Assembly: GCA_015680685.1 (NCBI GenBank)
Contig: MNCI01004849.1
Location: 1 to 64,000, forward strand
DNA: 64,000 nucleotides
Reading direction: 5' to 3'
Source of the DNA: Gnetum montanum
Lineage: Eukaryota > Streptophyta > Gnetopsida > Gnetales > Gnetaceae
In this document: piece by piece, positions 12,501 to 23,461 of the stretch
Position numbering within the stretch: position 1 is the first letter of the stretch
Layout of the letters: the number at the start of each line of letters is the position of its first letter
Position numbers and translations under genes: made by a program
The notes under the pieces: model-generated
The model's database searches: none
Told to the model about the DNA's origin: nothing
What the model saw: only the letters and a program-made list of their open reading frames with translations

Positions 12501-13157
12501 GGAGATGACACATTAAAAATATAGTGTTGAAAAACAAGATAGAAAATCAAAAGAAGGAAAAATTATATTAAGATACATTAAACCAAGATTAGATCAACAA
12601 TACATGTAATATGGCTAGATCATTAATGAAAAACCGTAAAAAAATGGATACAAGAAGGTAATCTACTTCTCAAAATTAATGGAATAAAGAATATTTTTCC
12701 CATCTTAAGAGTTCACTTATGTGCAAGATTTGTAAAGCAAGAATAGGTTTAGATCTAGAAATTGCTAATAGATCATGAGTAAGAGATTAGAAAATAAATT
12801 CTAATGCAAAATTGTAACCAAGGAAGATGATGTTGCCAAGTATTTATAGGCACAAAAGATAGGGTTTTTGCAATTCCAAGAATAAAGAATTAATAATATA
12901 TTTTTAAAAAATAGGGTAACATCTATCCTAAAAAGGGTTTCATGGTCAATCAATGGGTTAATGTTACTAAGAGAATACTAGAAGGATCCACATATCCAAG
13001 AATGGATTCTAAGATAAAATAAAGAAATAATTGGAATAATCTAAATTTTTCATTTAACATATCATAGCCATACTCTTACTTTATTTCAAAATCTTTGAAT
13101 AAAATAACATCTTTATATGAAACATAAAAAATACTACTAATGGCCCACCACCATCAT
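9548..13157. other. non-coding part of duplication copy A, right half
   Basis: It is collinear with 14925-18300 and 26483-26690 of copy B. No frame is conserved between the copies. Position 12967-12971 (CTAAG) is the unoccupied equivalent of the target of the 18306-26477 element. Weak tRNA-like segments near 10270-10350 and 10770-10860 are shared by both copies. Confidence 0.65.
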
Positions 13158-13830
13158 TTGGACAAAATTAAAAGATACATTGGAGAGCTAGAGAAATATA
13201 TTCAAGAGTATCAAAATCTTATTATACAAATCCTAAATATTGATGAGGTTAGCAAATATAGAGTTTTTACCAATGGTCTAAAATCTTGGATTCAATGTTA
13301 GTTCAAACTTGAAAAATCATAAGATACAGGGAGGTAATCTAGGTTGTGAGTAGTTTAGTGAATTATAGGGTAGGGAAGAAAGATAAGGATGTAGTGCAAT
13401 AATTACACGAGAGTAAGAAAGAAGGTAACAAGCCTTAAAGAGGGGATGGATAGAATGATTCTAGTGATTTCAAGAGCCCATATGGTATCCTTACATGAGG
13501 TAATTAATCCTCTTGGGGCATGGAAAAGGTCAAGCTCCTCATGAGTGGAATGAGTTTTGGAATAAAAGACCATGTTTTGGAGTATTTTGTCAATATTCTT
13601 CAAGGCATAAAGGATTAAATTACTATATCTATGGTGGGGAACATTGTGCTTAAGAATGTTAGAATTCTTGATTTAGAGATTGTGGAAATGGTCAAGATGA
13701 GAATCGTAAGTTGAATGCAACTGGGCATGGCCCTAATGCTTCATTAATAATTTCCAATGTGAATGCTAAAGAGAATAATATGAATCTTTTGGATTCCATG
13801 AAGTAGGTACATTATGGCTTGACCCCTTAA
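13158..13830 (+). pseudogene. decayed Gag fragment (copy B)
   Basis: The segment starts abruptly at the duplication junction and repeats the middle and end of the copy A Gag: LEKYIQEYQNLI near 13190, then the zinc-knuckle-like stretch near 13580-13650. Stops and indels differ from those of copy A, so the copies decayed separately after duplication. The N-terminal half of Gag is absent. Confidence 0.6.
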
Positions 13831-16800
13831 TGGGAGTTTGAGGGATTGATGTTCAAATAAGGAAACATGTGCCAAGAAGATTGAAAAGTGATTAGTCTCA
13901 TGCTATCACTTCCTTATTGCTTATGCTTAATTATATTAAAGCAACATTTTTGAGACACTTTTAAGATGAATATGCTACTTATTCATTTCATCCTTTATTT
14001 CCTACAAACTTACATATCTTCTAAGCCTAACATCTTTTTCAATATTGACATTTCTAGGATAGAGCATGCTTTTGCTAGATCCTTGTAGTGAGAATTCTAC
14101 TATCAAAAATAGGAAGTCAAATTTTTCTTTTGTAAAAATATTTCTTCTATCTAATATCAAATAGGATACTAAAATTTTTTGTTTTTTTAGATAAATTTTA
14201 ACTAGTAAAGATTGCATCTAATATCAAAATAGGAAAATGTCATTTTGTCTTTTCATTTTCTTTTTAACAATAAATAATTATATTTTTCCTCACAAGAAAA
14301 AACTAGAAAATTGAGACAATTTCTAAGCATTACCAATACATAATTCATTTTATGGGAATGGGAGAAACCCTCTATATATTCAAATCATTGAACTATTAAA
14401 ATTCCATAACAAAACCACAACATCTTACTGCCTCCATCTAACTCTATGAAGCTAGATTTCTAACTGAAAGACTTACATTCTATTTTATTTATCTTTAGAA
14501 TGAAATTTCTCAAAAAATAATATTTAGAAAATACAAGTACACTGTACATATTACCTCTTTGCCAAAAACATAAGGATCATGTTATAGTTACAAGTTTTAT
14601 TTTTTAAAGATAACTTTCCTTAAATGTGATTCCATTACAATCCTAGAAAGATGATCTTACTCTTAGTCTTTAGTCTTTCACACACACCATAATTCCCAAA
14701 GCTTAGGGGAAATCCCACTACCCTTTACCTTGAAGCTAGCTATAAAGTAGTAGGAGTAGAATGAATTGGGAAGGAGGGGAAGTATGGGCAAGGTGTTGAA
14801 ACTTGAACTAGATAACTATGCGTACCCTTAGGATATGTAGTTAATGTGATATTTTCATTAAAGTTAAACCAAACATAATAGTTTTTCAAATTAGAATACC
14901 CATCAAAATTGACCCTAATACATGCAAAGGAAATGCATTAAGGTATAGCATAACGAGACCATATAAGGATAAAGACCCATTTTGGGTGTAGGCCATGTAA
15001 GCAATATCACTTACATAACATAAGTAACATGCTCTAACATACTAAGAAATGCATTTTGATAATGAATTCTTTTGAAAATTCTCTAAAACAACTTTGTAGA
15101 CTAGCTACAATCAAACAAATAATTCAAACTTTACCTTTTTCTTTTATAAAAAAAATGACATAATGCCAACAAGAAGCCCATTATCTACAACCAATATAGA
15201 GTTAAACATCATCACCATAGCCACTAACTAAGAAAAAAAATTCATTTGTCCAAGAATTTAATTACTTTTGGCTTAGAGGCTCATGACAAATTAGCTAGAC
15301 TTTATCATGAAAAATAAATGATCTTCATAACATTGAGTGAAAAGGTGAATTTTTTCATGGGAAGTATTATAGGAGAACATACACATGTTTTGATTTTCTT
15401 AACATGAAAATTAATTTTGAATGAATCAATCTTGGGATCTCATTAATTCAAAAAAGAAAATGATTCTCTTAGCCAAATAATAAATATATATAATAAATAG
15501 GTAGTTAAGCTAGTTATTCTAACATTTTTGAAAATGGGTTATTGGCCATTTTCTTAGCTTATGTCACCTTGCATTGAAAGTTATTAAGTTTAAAGATTAG
15601 TACTAGCACCCATGCCAACTTAGGGACATTGTTCTAGACATGTTCCTAATTATCACCTTCCAACATTTTTCAAACCTATACTTAATTGATTAAAGAATTT
15701 TTAAGAAGTCCTTCTTTATTACTATCACTAATGCTTCTATCATCTTCATCTAAAGAGAGGGAGACCCCACCTAAGAAAAACCATATGTAATTTAGAAACA
15801 TTTTTTTCCTCACCTGTTATCTAGAGGACCTATAGAAAATTCATAAATTAAAAATTTATTTACCAAATCCATGATTGAAATTATATTAAAACCTCAAGGA
15901 ACTCTATGATGGATTAGATTCTTCTTTAGGGGAGTTTACCCTTGTTTTATTACATACTATGAATGTGCATTAATTTCATTTCTAACATGTTAGAAGTTTC
16001 TTTCAAAAAAAATGATTATTACCTTGAATAATAATATAGATCATAGTTTTGAGCACAAGTTCTTGGTTTGTGAGTTATCTCAACCAAGTTCAAACTCAAA
16101 TATGGTAGGTTTAAAGCCTAGTACTAGCACCCATCCATGAGAGTTTCTTCTTAATTTCAAGTCTACAATTCAATTTTAACATGAATATCATCGTGCAACC
16201 CACTAAAGGAAGAACTTTTACATCACTAACCAAAATTTTACTAGCCTTATTTTTATAATATAATAAGTTAATTTTTTAGCTTTTCATTATATAGAAAATG
16301 GCTATTATCATGTTCTAACTCTACCATCATCAAATTCAATAAGAAAGTAATCACTGGCAAGTACATTATCATAGATGCAATATTAAAGTTAACTAACATT
16401 ACCTTTTCTTTGATCAATAAACATAAATTTAGCCTTTCTTTGTAGCCTTTTAAATACTTATCATTTAAACTCTTCCATAATGTATGCATAAACCATCCAT
16501 CAAATTTTAAACTTGGGTAAAAATCAATTTTATGAATTTAGAAAAATGTTCATTACGAAATGTTCCTTAGAAAATGTAAAATATTAGTATGATGCTACAC
16601 CTTGAAATTAACCATAGGTAATCTATAAAATCACTTAAGGGGCATGATTAAATTTCTTAGAAATCCATATATTCCATATGCAAAACTTATAATTCAAATT
16701 AAATTATTGGAAAACCTAAATGCACCAAGTATGAAACCTTATAATCCAATAATCATACTTGAATAAACCTTAAAGAATAAATCAGTAAGCAAAATCCATG

Positions 16801-18300
16801 TAGTGATATACCAACAACTTAGGCACAAAACCTTGATGTACAAGTTACAATAGTTATATGAGTGAACCTTAAGAACCATTTACAAATCCATAACATAGCT
16901 TAAAAAATACAACAATGCTTAAATCCTTGTCTACAAAGCTTCTTTAAAAGTTAATGCTCCTATAGTACACTATGATCTAGTGTTTACAACATCATCAAGA
17001 ACCTCCATCTATGTCTCCTAACTAAGATATGCATGAAACACATGCAATAATGACTAGAACACCTTCAGAGTAGAGGAAATCATCTTAGTGTTACCTAAAA
17101 CAAGATACAAGATGGGGGCCCAAGTTCAAAACACATTGCTAGTGTAGCTAGAATATTTAGCCACATAAATGTTAACTTATAGTTACTTCTAAAATGCAGA
17201 AATTACTAAAAGGTGTTTGTTTTTATCTTAATAATGCTATTCTCATGAGGTGTTCAACAACATACATAAAATAAATACAAGGTCCATAGTAACTTAAACT
17301 AGCTATCGATAACTATTTGGTGTAATACCTCACCTATCTATACCATTCATCATGTATGACAAAATCAGTTATTAGGTTAAAGTCCCTCATGCATGTTAAT
17401 TTTTAACTATTGAGTTACATTATGACTGGTATTATCTCTATAGCTACCCTAAGGTACTAGCTCCTTACAATAACCTAAATAATGCATGATACTACTTAAG
17501 AATTAATTCACAAGTAAATGTGATCAGTTTGTAAACACCACAATGGTTTCTCATTGATAAAAAGTTGTATATTAGTAGCCTTGCAAAAATTATATTAATT
17601 CCTATTCTCTTAAATAATTGTTCAAGCATTTTGACATGTCAAATGTGCCCTTATGGGTCTAAAATGTTTGCTAGTCATTTCCATTTGAACATACTATTTC
17701 GACCTAACGTCAAGGTGAATGCATCACTCCAAAAAATTTGTAAAAGCTACATTGCAAGTTTTTTCATGACCTCTAAATTCATCATGACCTAGATCAGGAC
17801 ATATGGAATTACCATTACCACTACCACCATCAGGAGGAGATGACATAATAGAAATATAGTGTTGAAAAAAAAAGATATAAAATCACAACAAGAATGAATT
17901 ATATTAAGAGACATCAAACCTAGATTAGATCAACAATACATGTAATATGGTTAAATCATCAATGAAAAACCATAAAAATAGATACAAGAAGGTAAGGTAC
18001 TTCTCAAAATTTATGGAATCAAGAATATTTTGCTTATCTTAAGAGATCAATTATGTGAAAGCTTTATAAAGCAAGAATAGGTTTAGATATAAAAATGGCC
18101 AAGAGATCATGAGTAAGAGATTAGAAAAGAAAGTGTAATGCAAAATTGTAACCAAGAGAGCCATTGTTGGCAACTATTTATAGACACAAAAGGTAGGATT
18201 TGCACAATTCCAAAAATAAAGAATTAATAATCTATTTTATAAAAATAAGGTAACATGTATCATCAAAATGGTTCCATGGTCAATCAATGGGTTAAAGTTA
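13831..18300. other. non-coding part of duplication copy B
   Basis: It matches 4511-5574 plus 9548-12966 of copy A. About 50 bases at 14875-14925 have no equivalent in copy A, where the 4 kb fragment sits instead. No conserved reading frame, RNA gene or tandem repeat was identified. Confidence 0.6.
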
Positions 18301-18305
18301 CTAAC
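18301..18305. repeat. left target-site duplication (CTAAC)
   Basis: Five bases next to the TG start of the LTR. The right flank has CTAAG at 26478-26482, and the empty site in copy A reads CTAAG at 12967-12971, so the left copy has one substitution. Confidence 0.75.
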
Positions 18306-18453
18306 TGTGACATCCTGTTCTTGGATGTCATAAAAATACAAACGCCTAATTTATTATATTCATCATGGATAACATATTAGAAATATTATAAACACTTAAA
18401 TAATGAATTAATTAGAAAATAAATAATTGATACTAACGAATTAAGCAAGGAAA
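18306..18453 (-). repeat. truncated 3' LTR
   Basis: It begins TGTGACATCC and matches 25974-26113 of the full LTR, up to TTAAGCAAGGAAA, then passes directly into the integrase C-terminus at a single N (18454). About 355 bases of the LTR and the end of pol are missing. This could be a real deletion or an assembly collapse at the N. Confidence 0.7.
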
Positions 18454-18454
18454 N

Positions 18455-19690
18455 CTTCGCTAATAGTTTTATTTTGTAATTTCTTGGTTTGTTGGTCTTT
18501 AATAGCAATGGGTTTTAATTTAAAGCTAGAATTGGATTGTAATGACAAAGTATTCCAATCCAATACATATGGTACATCATTTTCATAAAATTTCTTTAGC
18601 AAGCTCACATGAAAAACTGGATGAATTTTTAAGGTTTCGAGAAGATTCAGTCGATATGCTACTTCACCAATTATTTTAGAGATTTTAAAAGGTCCAAAAA
18701 ATATAGGTGCTAATTTAGTATATTTTCCCAATTTAAGATAACTTCTAGTAGGTTTTACTCTCAACAATACTTGATCCCCTACTTGGAATTCTTTTCTAAG
18801 TCAATGTTGATCTACATATCATTTATATTTATCTTGGGTATCTTGCAAATTTTGTTTAATCCTTATGACAATGTTTTCCATTATTTTCATTTCTTCTTCC
18901 ATCCATTCCACTCTTAAGGTTGGATCTACCCAGGTTAATGGTGTATGACAATTACGTCCATATACTACTTTGAATGGTGTTTGATGTATAGAATCTTGAT
19001 AATTTTTATTGTAGGAAAATTATACCAAATGCAAATAATTCTTCCATGTTTTTGGTCTACTCCCAACATAGCTTTGTAGGATATCTTCTAATATTCTATT
19101 CACTCATTCAGTTTGTCCATCAGTTTCAAGATGATAAGTTGTGCTAAATTTCAACTAATTTCCAAGCTCTCTAAAGAAATTTTTCCAAAATTCATATATG
19201 AATTTAGGATCTCTATCCGAAGTGATAGATTTTGGACAACCATGTAATCTAAATACTTCTTGTATGAATTTTTTGGCTATTTCTTCCACTATGTTTGTAG
19301 ATTTCAAAGCTATAAAATGTGCCATCTTTGATAGATGATCAACTAGTACGAAAATTGAGTCATTTCCTTTTTTGGTTACTAGTAATCCCACAATGAAATC
19401 CATAGTGATATCTTCCCATTTCTAGGTTGGAACTTCCAAGGGTTGTAATAATCCACTAGGTTTCCTTTGTTCATCTTTTATTCTTTCACATGTTGGGAAA
19501 TTTTTAATGTATGTAGACATCATTCTTCATTCCAGGCCAAAAATAAGATTTTTGAATTATCATATAGGTCTTAATATAACATGGGTGTCCCGCATATGGT
19601 ACTTCATGTGCTTCACACAATAATTTTAGTCTCCAATTTTCTTTTGGTATGCATACTCTTTGTCCTTTCATCAATAAACCATTAGAAGTG
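18455..19690 (-). pseudogene. integrase of the gypsy element
   Basis: Integrase inserts the element's cDNA into the genome. In order, an N-terminal zinc-binding region keeps its two histidines (HEVPYAGH, near 19600) but its cysteines are poorly kept. The catalytic core has the first Asp in LVDHLSKMAHF, the second in SDRDPKF and the Glu in LETDGQTE (near 19110-19140). The C-terminal part is open for 108 codons (18767-18441) and includes [12 protein letters not shown] and HPVFHVSLL, typical of plant gypsy integrases. It stops in KLQNKTISE, where a chromodomain-like tail would begin. Several stops between the blocks disable it, yet the D,D,E triad is still readable. Confidence 0.8.
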
Positions 19691-19849
19691 AGTTGGTATT
19701 GAGGCTAATTGAAAATGTTGGTTAAAATATTTTTAAAGTAAGGCTCTTCTTTCATTTGTTTCTTAATTTCTTCTTCCATAGGGGTCATTACTACACCTAT
19801 CATTAAATTCCATATTCAACTAAGGGCATCAACTACCACATTTTTTTTC

Positions 19850-21050
19850 CAGGAACATATTTGATTTCAAACACATATTTTGCTAACAATTCTATCTATC
19901 ACCTTTGATGAGTATTCAAAATAGGTTGTCTTTGCAAATATTCTAAACTTTTATGATCTATTTTTACTACAAACTTCTTTCCACAAAGATAATGTCTCCA
20001 AACTTTTAGAGCATGAAAAATTGCTAGTAATTCTAAATCATGAGTTGAGTAATTTAGCTTGGCTCCTCATAATTTACGAAATTCATAACATACCACTTTA
20101 TCTTCCTGTGAAACAACTACACCAATTCCTATTTCATAAGCATTTGTGGATACTTCAAATGGTAGATCTTCATCCAGAATTCTCAAAATAGGTGCTATTG
20201 TAAGTAGCATCTTTAATCTGATAAATGATTCCTTGAATTTTTTATGAAATTTGAACTCATGTTTCTCCTAAAAAAGTTCAATTAATGGGGCTACCAAGGT
20301 AGAATAATCTTTAATGAAACATTGATAAAAACCAACTAACCCTAAGAAGCTTCGAACTGCTGTAACATCTTTTAATTCAAGCCAATCCTGAATCACACTA
20401 ATTTTTGCTGGATCCACTTGCAATCCTTTCTTGGAAACTATATGTCCTAAGTATGAGACTTCTTCCTTCAAGAGTTCACATTTACTCAATTTAGCTTTTA
20501 ATTGATGTTCTTTAAAAATTTCCATTGTAGTTTTCAAATGTTCGATATTTGCTTCTCTTGATTTAGAATAAACAAGTATATCATCCATAAATACTATGAT
20601 AAATTGATCAAGATATTCACAAAAAATATTATTCATTAATGCCATAAATGTTGCAGGTACATTAGTTAATCCAATTAGCATCACAACAAATTCGTATAAT
20701 TCATATTTTGTTCTAAAAGCAGTTTTCTCAATATCTTTCTCCTTAATCCTTATTTGGTGATATTCTAATTTTAAATTAATCTTTGAGAAATAACATGCAC
20801 CCATAATTTGATCAAATAAATCATTAGTTCTAGGTAAAGAATAAGTATTTTTAATCATCACTTTATTCAATGCTCTATAATCAATGCATAATCTTAGAGT
20901 ACCATCTTTCTTTTTGATAAATAGAACTAGTGCACCCCAAGGTGATACGTTGGGTCTAATTTTTCCTTCTTCCAATAATTGGTCTAATTGTACTTTTAAT
21001 TCTCTTAATTCTAAAGTAGAAAATCTATAAGTAGCTTTTGAGATAAGTTG
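19850..21050 (-). pseudogene. reverse transcriptase and RNase H
   Basis: The reverse transcriptase core is open for 235 codons (20975-20268). It has [20 protein letters not shown], then [11 protein letters not shown], and the catalytic FMDDILVYS near 20570-20595, then [14 protein letters not shown] and FLGLVGFYQ. RNase H follows at about 20200-19870. FEVSTNAYEIGIG has Asn where the first catalytic Asp is normally found (TDAS), while HDLELLAI and KIDHKSLEYL are kept. The enzymes copy element RNA into cDNA and remove the RNA strand. Stops before and after the open core show decay. Spacing to integrase is normal for Ty3/gypsy. Confidence 0.88.
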
Positions 21051-21229
21051 TGTACCAGGAAAAATATCAATGGCATGTTCAACAATTCTTTTTGGAGGTA
21101 ATTCTCTAGTTTCACCAAATACTGAATCTCTATATTCTTTAAGTTCATTTGGGATCTCAACACTCGAAAGCTTCTAAGGTTGGATAACTTTGACCACCAA
21201 CATTGTAGCACCTTTTTTTACTTATCTTT

Positions 21230-21587
21230 TAGCTTGCTTAATAGTTATTGTATGAATTTTCTTTGATGTTCCTACCCCCCTTAGAAACCTGACTCAATCA
21301 GTGGTTGGAACTTTTAAAATATGACTTCCAAAGTGGGCAGTAACATCAAATTTTTTGCATGAAAGACATTCCTAAAATTTCATCAACATCATCTAGTTCA
21401 AATTCAAAAAATTCATCAATGAAGGGCAAATTTTGCAAAGTAAAGTTTTTTTTTTCCATACTTGGTATGTTACTCATAGTTGTTCCATCTGCCAATTCTA
21501 TCTTAATAATTTTCTTGGAAGGGAGAATTAATTTTAATAAATTAATTAACTTTGGAGAAATAAAGTTATTTTTGCTTAAAATTTTGG
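21230..21587 (-). pseudogene. protease remnant lacking the active site
   Basis: After the Gag zinc knuckle the peptide goes straight to NNFISPKLINLL, IELADGTT and EILGMSFMQ. These are the parts that follow the active site in gypsy proteases (as in the SGATHNFI...LGM order). The expected catalytic D(S/T)G and the preceding linker are missing, so only about eight residues separate the knuckle from NNFISP. This suggests an internal deletion. The piece after it, up to the start of reverse transcriptase near 21050, is broken by stops. Confidence 0.6.
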
Positions 21588-22673
21588 GCAATCTCATTTA
21601 AGATGGTCCTCACCACAAAAGAAACATCCAGATCCTGGTTGAGCTTTTTTTCTTGGTATCTCTTCTATCATTGCTTGTGGAAAACGGCTTGGTCAAAAAG
21701 TTTCTTGTCAAAGGGTGACTTTTATCTAATTCAATTCCTCATAATCCTTAGCAATTCTATATGCTTCATCAATAGTTTGGGGATTATGGGTTCGTGTTTA
21801 TGGACGTAATTGAGCATGTAATCCAATGAATTTTGAAGCTAATTCTCCCTCATCTTGATGACTTACATATTAAAAAAGATCACAAAATTCTTTGTAGTAA
21901 TCATCTATGGATCATTTTCCCAACCTTAAGGAATCAAATCTCATTCTATGCTCTTTAAGAAAAGAATTAGGGACAAATTTTTGTTCAAAATATTGAAAAA
22001 AATTAAGCCAATTTTTAATCAAACCTTGAGATCTTAGCCCATTCCACCATGTTGCTACAAGTCCTCTTAAATACAAGAAGATTACCTCTAGATGTTCATG
22101 TCTTGACAAATTCAGCATATCAAAGTAATTTTTCATTATATCAAGCCAATCCTTTTCCTTAGCACTAGATCTAGGGGCTCCATCATAATGATCTAATTTT
22201 ACGTTCTTAGCATGAACTTGTGTCAATGATTCTCTAGATGGATTAAGCCAATTCCCATATCCTTCACTCTCAATTTTAGTTCCATAGTCTACAAGGTGGA
22301 TTTCAGCATCCTATCCATCAGGTGGAGGTTGTGTTTATTGTGGATTCCTAATGGAAGGTTGATCTTGATGTTGTGCTCTAGGTAGATTGTGGGTAGGATT
22401 GGAAGGTTGAATAAGTTGGTTGGTTAATTGCTTGATGGAGTTAGCAAAGAAATCCATCTTTCCTTGTACTTTGGAAAATTTATCCTTTGAATTTTGGGAC
22501 AATTTCTTAATTTCTTTAGAAATATTTTTCATCTCTTCCCCGAACCCTTGGTTTAAGTGTCGAAGTTCTTCTTGAACACCTTTGATCTCATTAATTTGTT
22601 CTTCAAGGGTATTTATTCGATCATTGACTTAGGGTTCCATTTCTCTCCAATTTATTCTTTTGGTTTTGGACAT
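21588..22673 (-). pseudogene. Gag with CCHC zinc knuckle
   Basis: ATG at 22673 (MSKTKRINW) is the first sensible start. A coiled-coil-like Lys/Glu/Gln segment follows (22600-22340), then the conserved Gag core YLRGLVATWWNGL, FEQKFVPNSF and LRLGK (22226-21912). A CCHC knuckle (CFFCGEDHL and last Cys, 21626-21588) closes it. Gag forms the particle and binds the RNA. At least six in-frame stops interrupt it. Order and spacing upstream of protease are normal. Confidence 0.8.
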
Positions 22674-22980
22674 CGGTAAGTTGAAGAAATCAAGTATGTT
22701 TAAGAATCCTTAGCCTTTATGGCCCTTTTATGGAATTCAAAATTTTTTAGTTAGTTTTGGAAGAAGTTGAAACTATTCTGGATTTCTCACTGAATCTTAA
22801 TTATTTTGGGACCTAAATTAAGTAATTAAAAGTTAATTTTTTGTAATCTAAAAGCTAAGTTTCACCATTTCGTTGAGTCCTGAAGGTTCAAATCTATTGG
22901 AATTGGTTTTTGTTTGGTTGAAAATGGACTTCGGATTCAAAAGTTATAGACATTTTAAGTTTGTTTAATTTTCACATTTA
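22674..22980 (-). other. untranslated leader next to gag
   Basis: No frame or repeat is seen. It separates the gag start from the 5S-derived segment and may hold transcript leader sequence. Confidence 0.4.
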
Positions 22981-23042
22981 TCGAGACTTCCCGAGAGGTC
23001 ACCCATCCCAGTTCTACTCCGGGACATACGTCCTATGCTTAA
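22981..23042 (-). pseudogene. 5S rRNA-derived fragment inside the retrotransposon
   Basis: On the minus strand the segment reads TTAAGC, then GGAGTAG, ACTGGGATGGGTGACCT and GGGAAGTC. This is close to the second half of plant 5S rRNA, including the C-box part of its internal RNA polymerase III promoter. The 5' third of 5S and the part between TTAAGC and GGAGTAG do not match well, so it cannot be a working 5S gene. It has the same orientation as gag-pol and lies between gag and the oppositely oriented gene. 5S-derived segments are established in the LTRs of Cassandra elements; here it is internal. Confidence 0.75.
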
Positions 23043-23254
23043 TGAAAATTTTTTTATTTAAGTTACTAACATAACATCAATTTGTATTTTTGTAAATAAT
23101 TGAACGCATATTTATTCTTAAACTAATACTAATGGCCCAATTTGTTTTTTGAAAATTTCTGTCAGTTAAAGGGAATTTCAAAATTTTCATCAATTGTTAG
23201 AAAATTTTAATTTTTCTATCAATTGATGAATGACTGATTTAGGCTCTATGCGGT

Positions 23255-23410
23255 GGCCAAAAGGCGGTGATGGGTGGCATGAAAGAGGTCGTGATAAGCG
23301 GCGCAAGAGGTGGTGATTGGTAGCAGGGGAGGCAGTGATAAGCGGCACAGGAGGTAGTGATGGGTAGTGTAGAAGGTGGTGATGGGTGGTGCAGGTAGGC
23401 AGCAATGATA
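23255..23410. repeat. GGTGGTGAT-type minisatellite
   Basis: About six to seven imperfect copies of a ~24-bp unit with core AGGTGGTGATGGGTGG. It is much more G-rich than its surroundings and lies just left of the first block of the antisense gene. The minus-strand frames across it are low-complexity and not considered genes. Confidence 0.6.
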
Positions 23411-23461
23411 GTAGCAAAAAATAGAGGCAGAAAATAAGAAAGTGAAAAAAATAGCAAAAAC

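Larger units (their letters stand above)
3884..13157. repeat. tandem segmental duplication, copy A
   Basis: The unit runs from inside gag (TTTGGGCAAAGTTAAAAG near 3884) through non-coding DNA to CACCACCATCAT near 13157, where copy B starts again inside gag (TTTGGACAAAATTAAAAG). Matching landmarks occur in the same order in both copies. Copy A carries the extra 5575-9547 retroelement fragment, absent from copy B. Without inserts each unit is about 5.3 kb. Confidence 0.8.

Noticed and set aside
22981-23042. A functional 5S rRNA gene
   Set aside because: The 5' third and a central part do not match 5S, and no T-run terminator follows at the expected distance.
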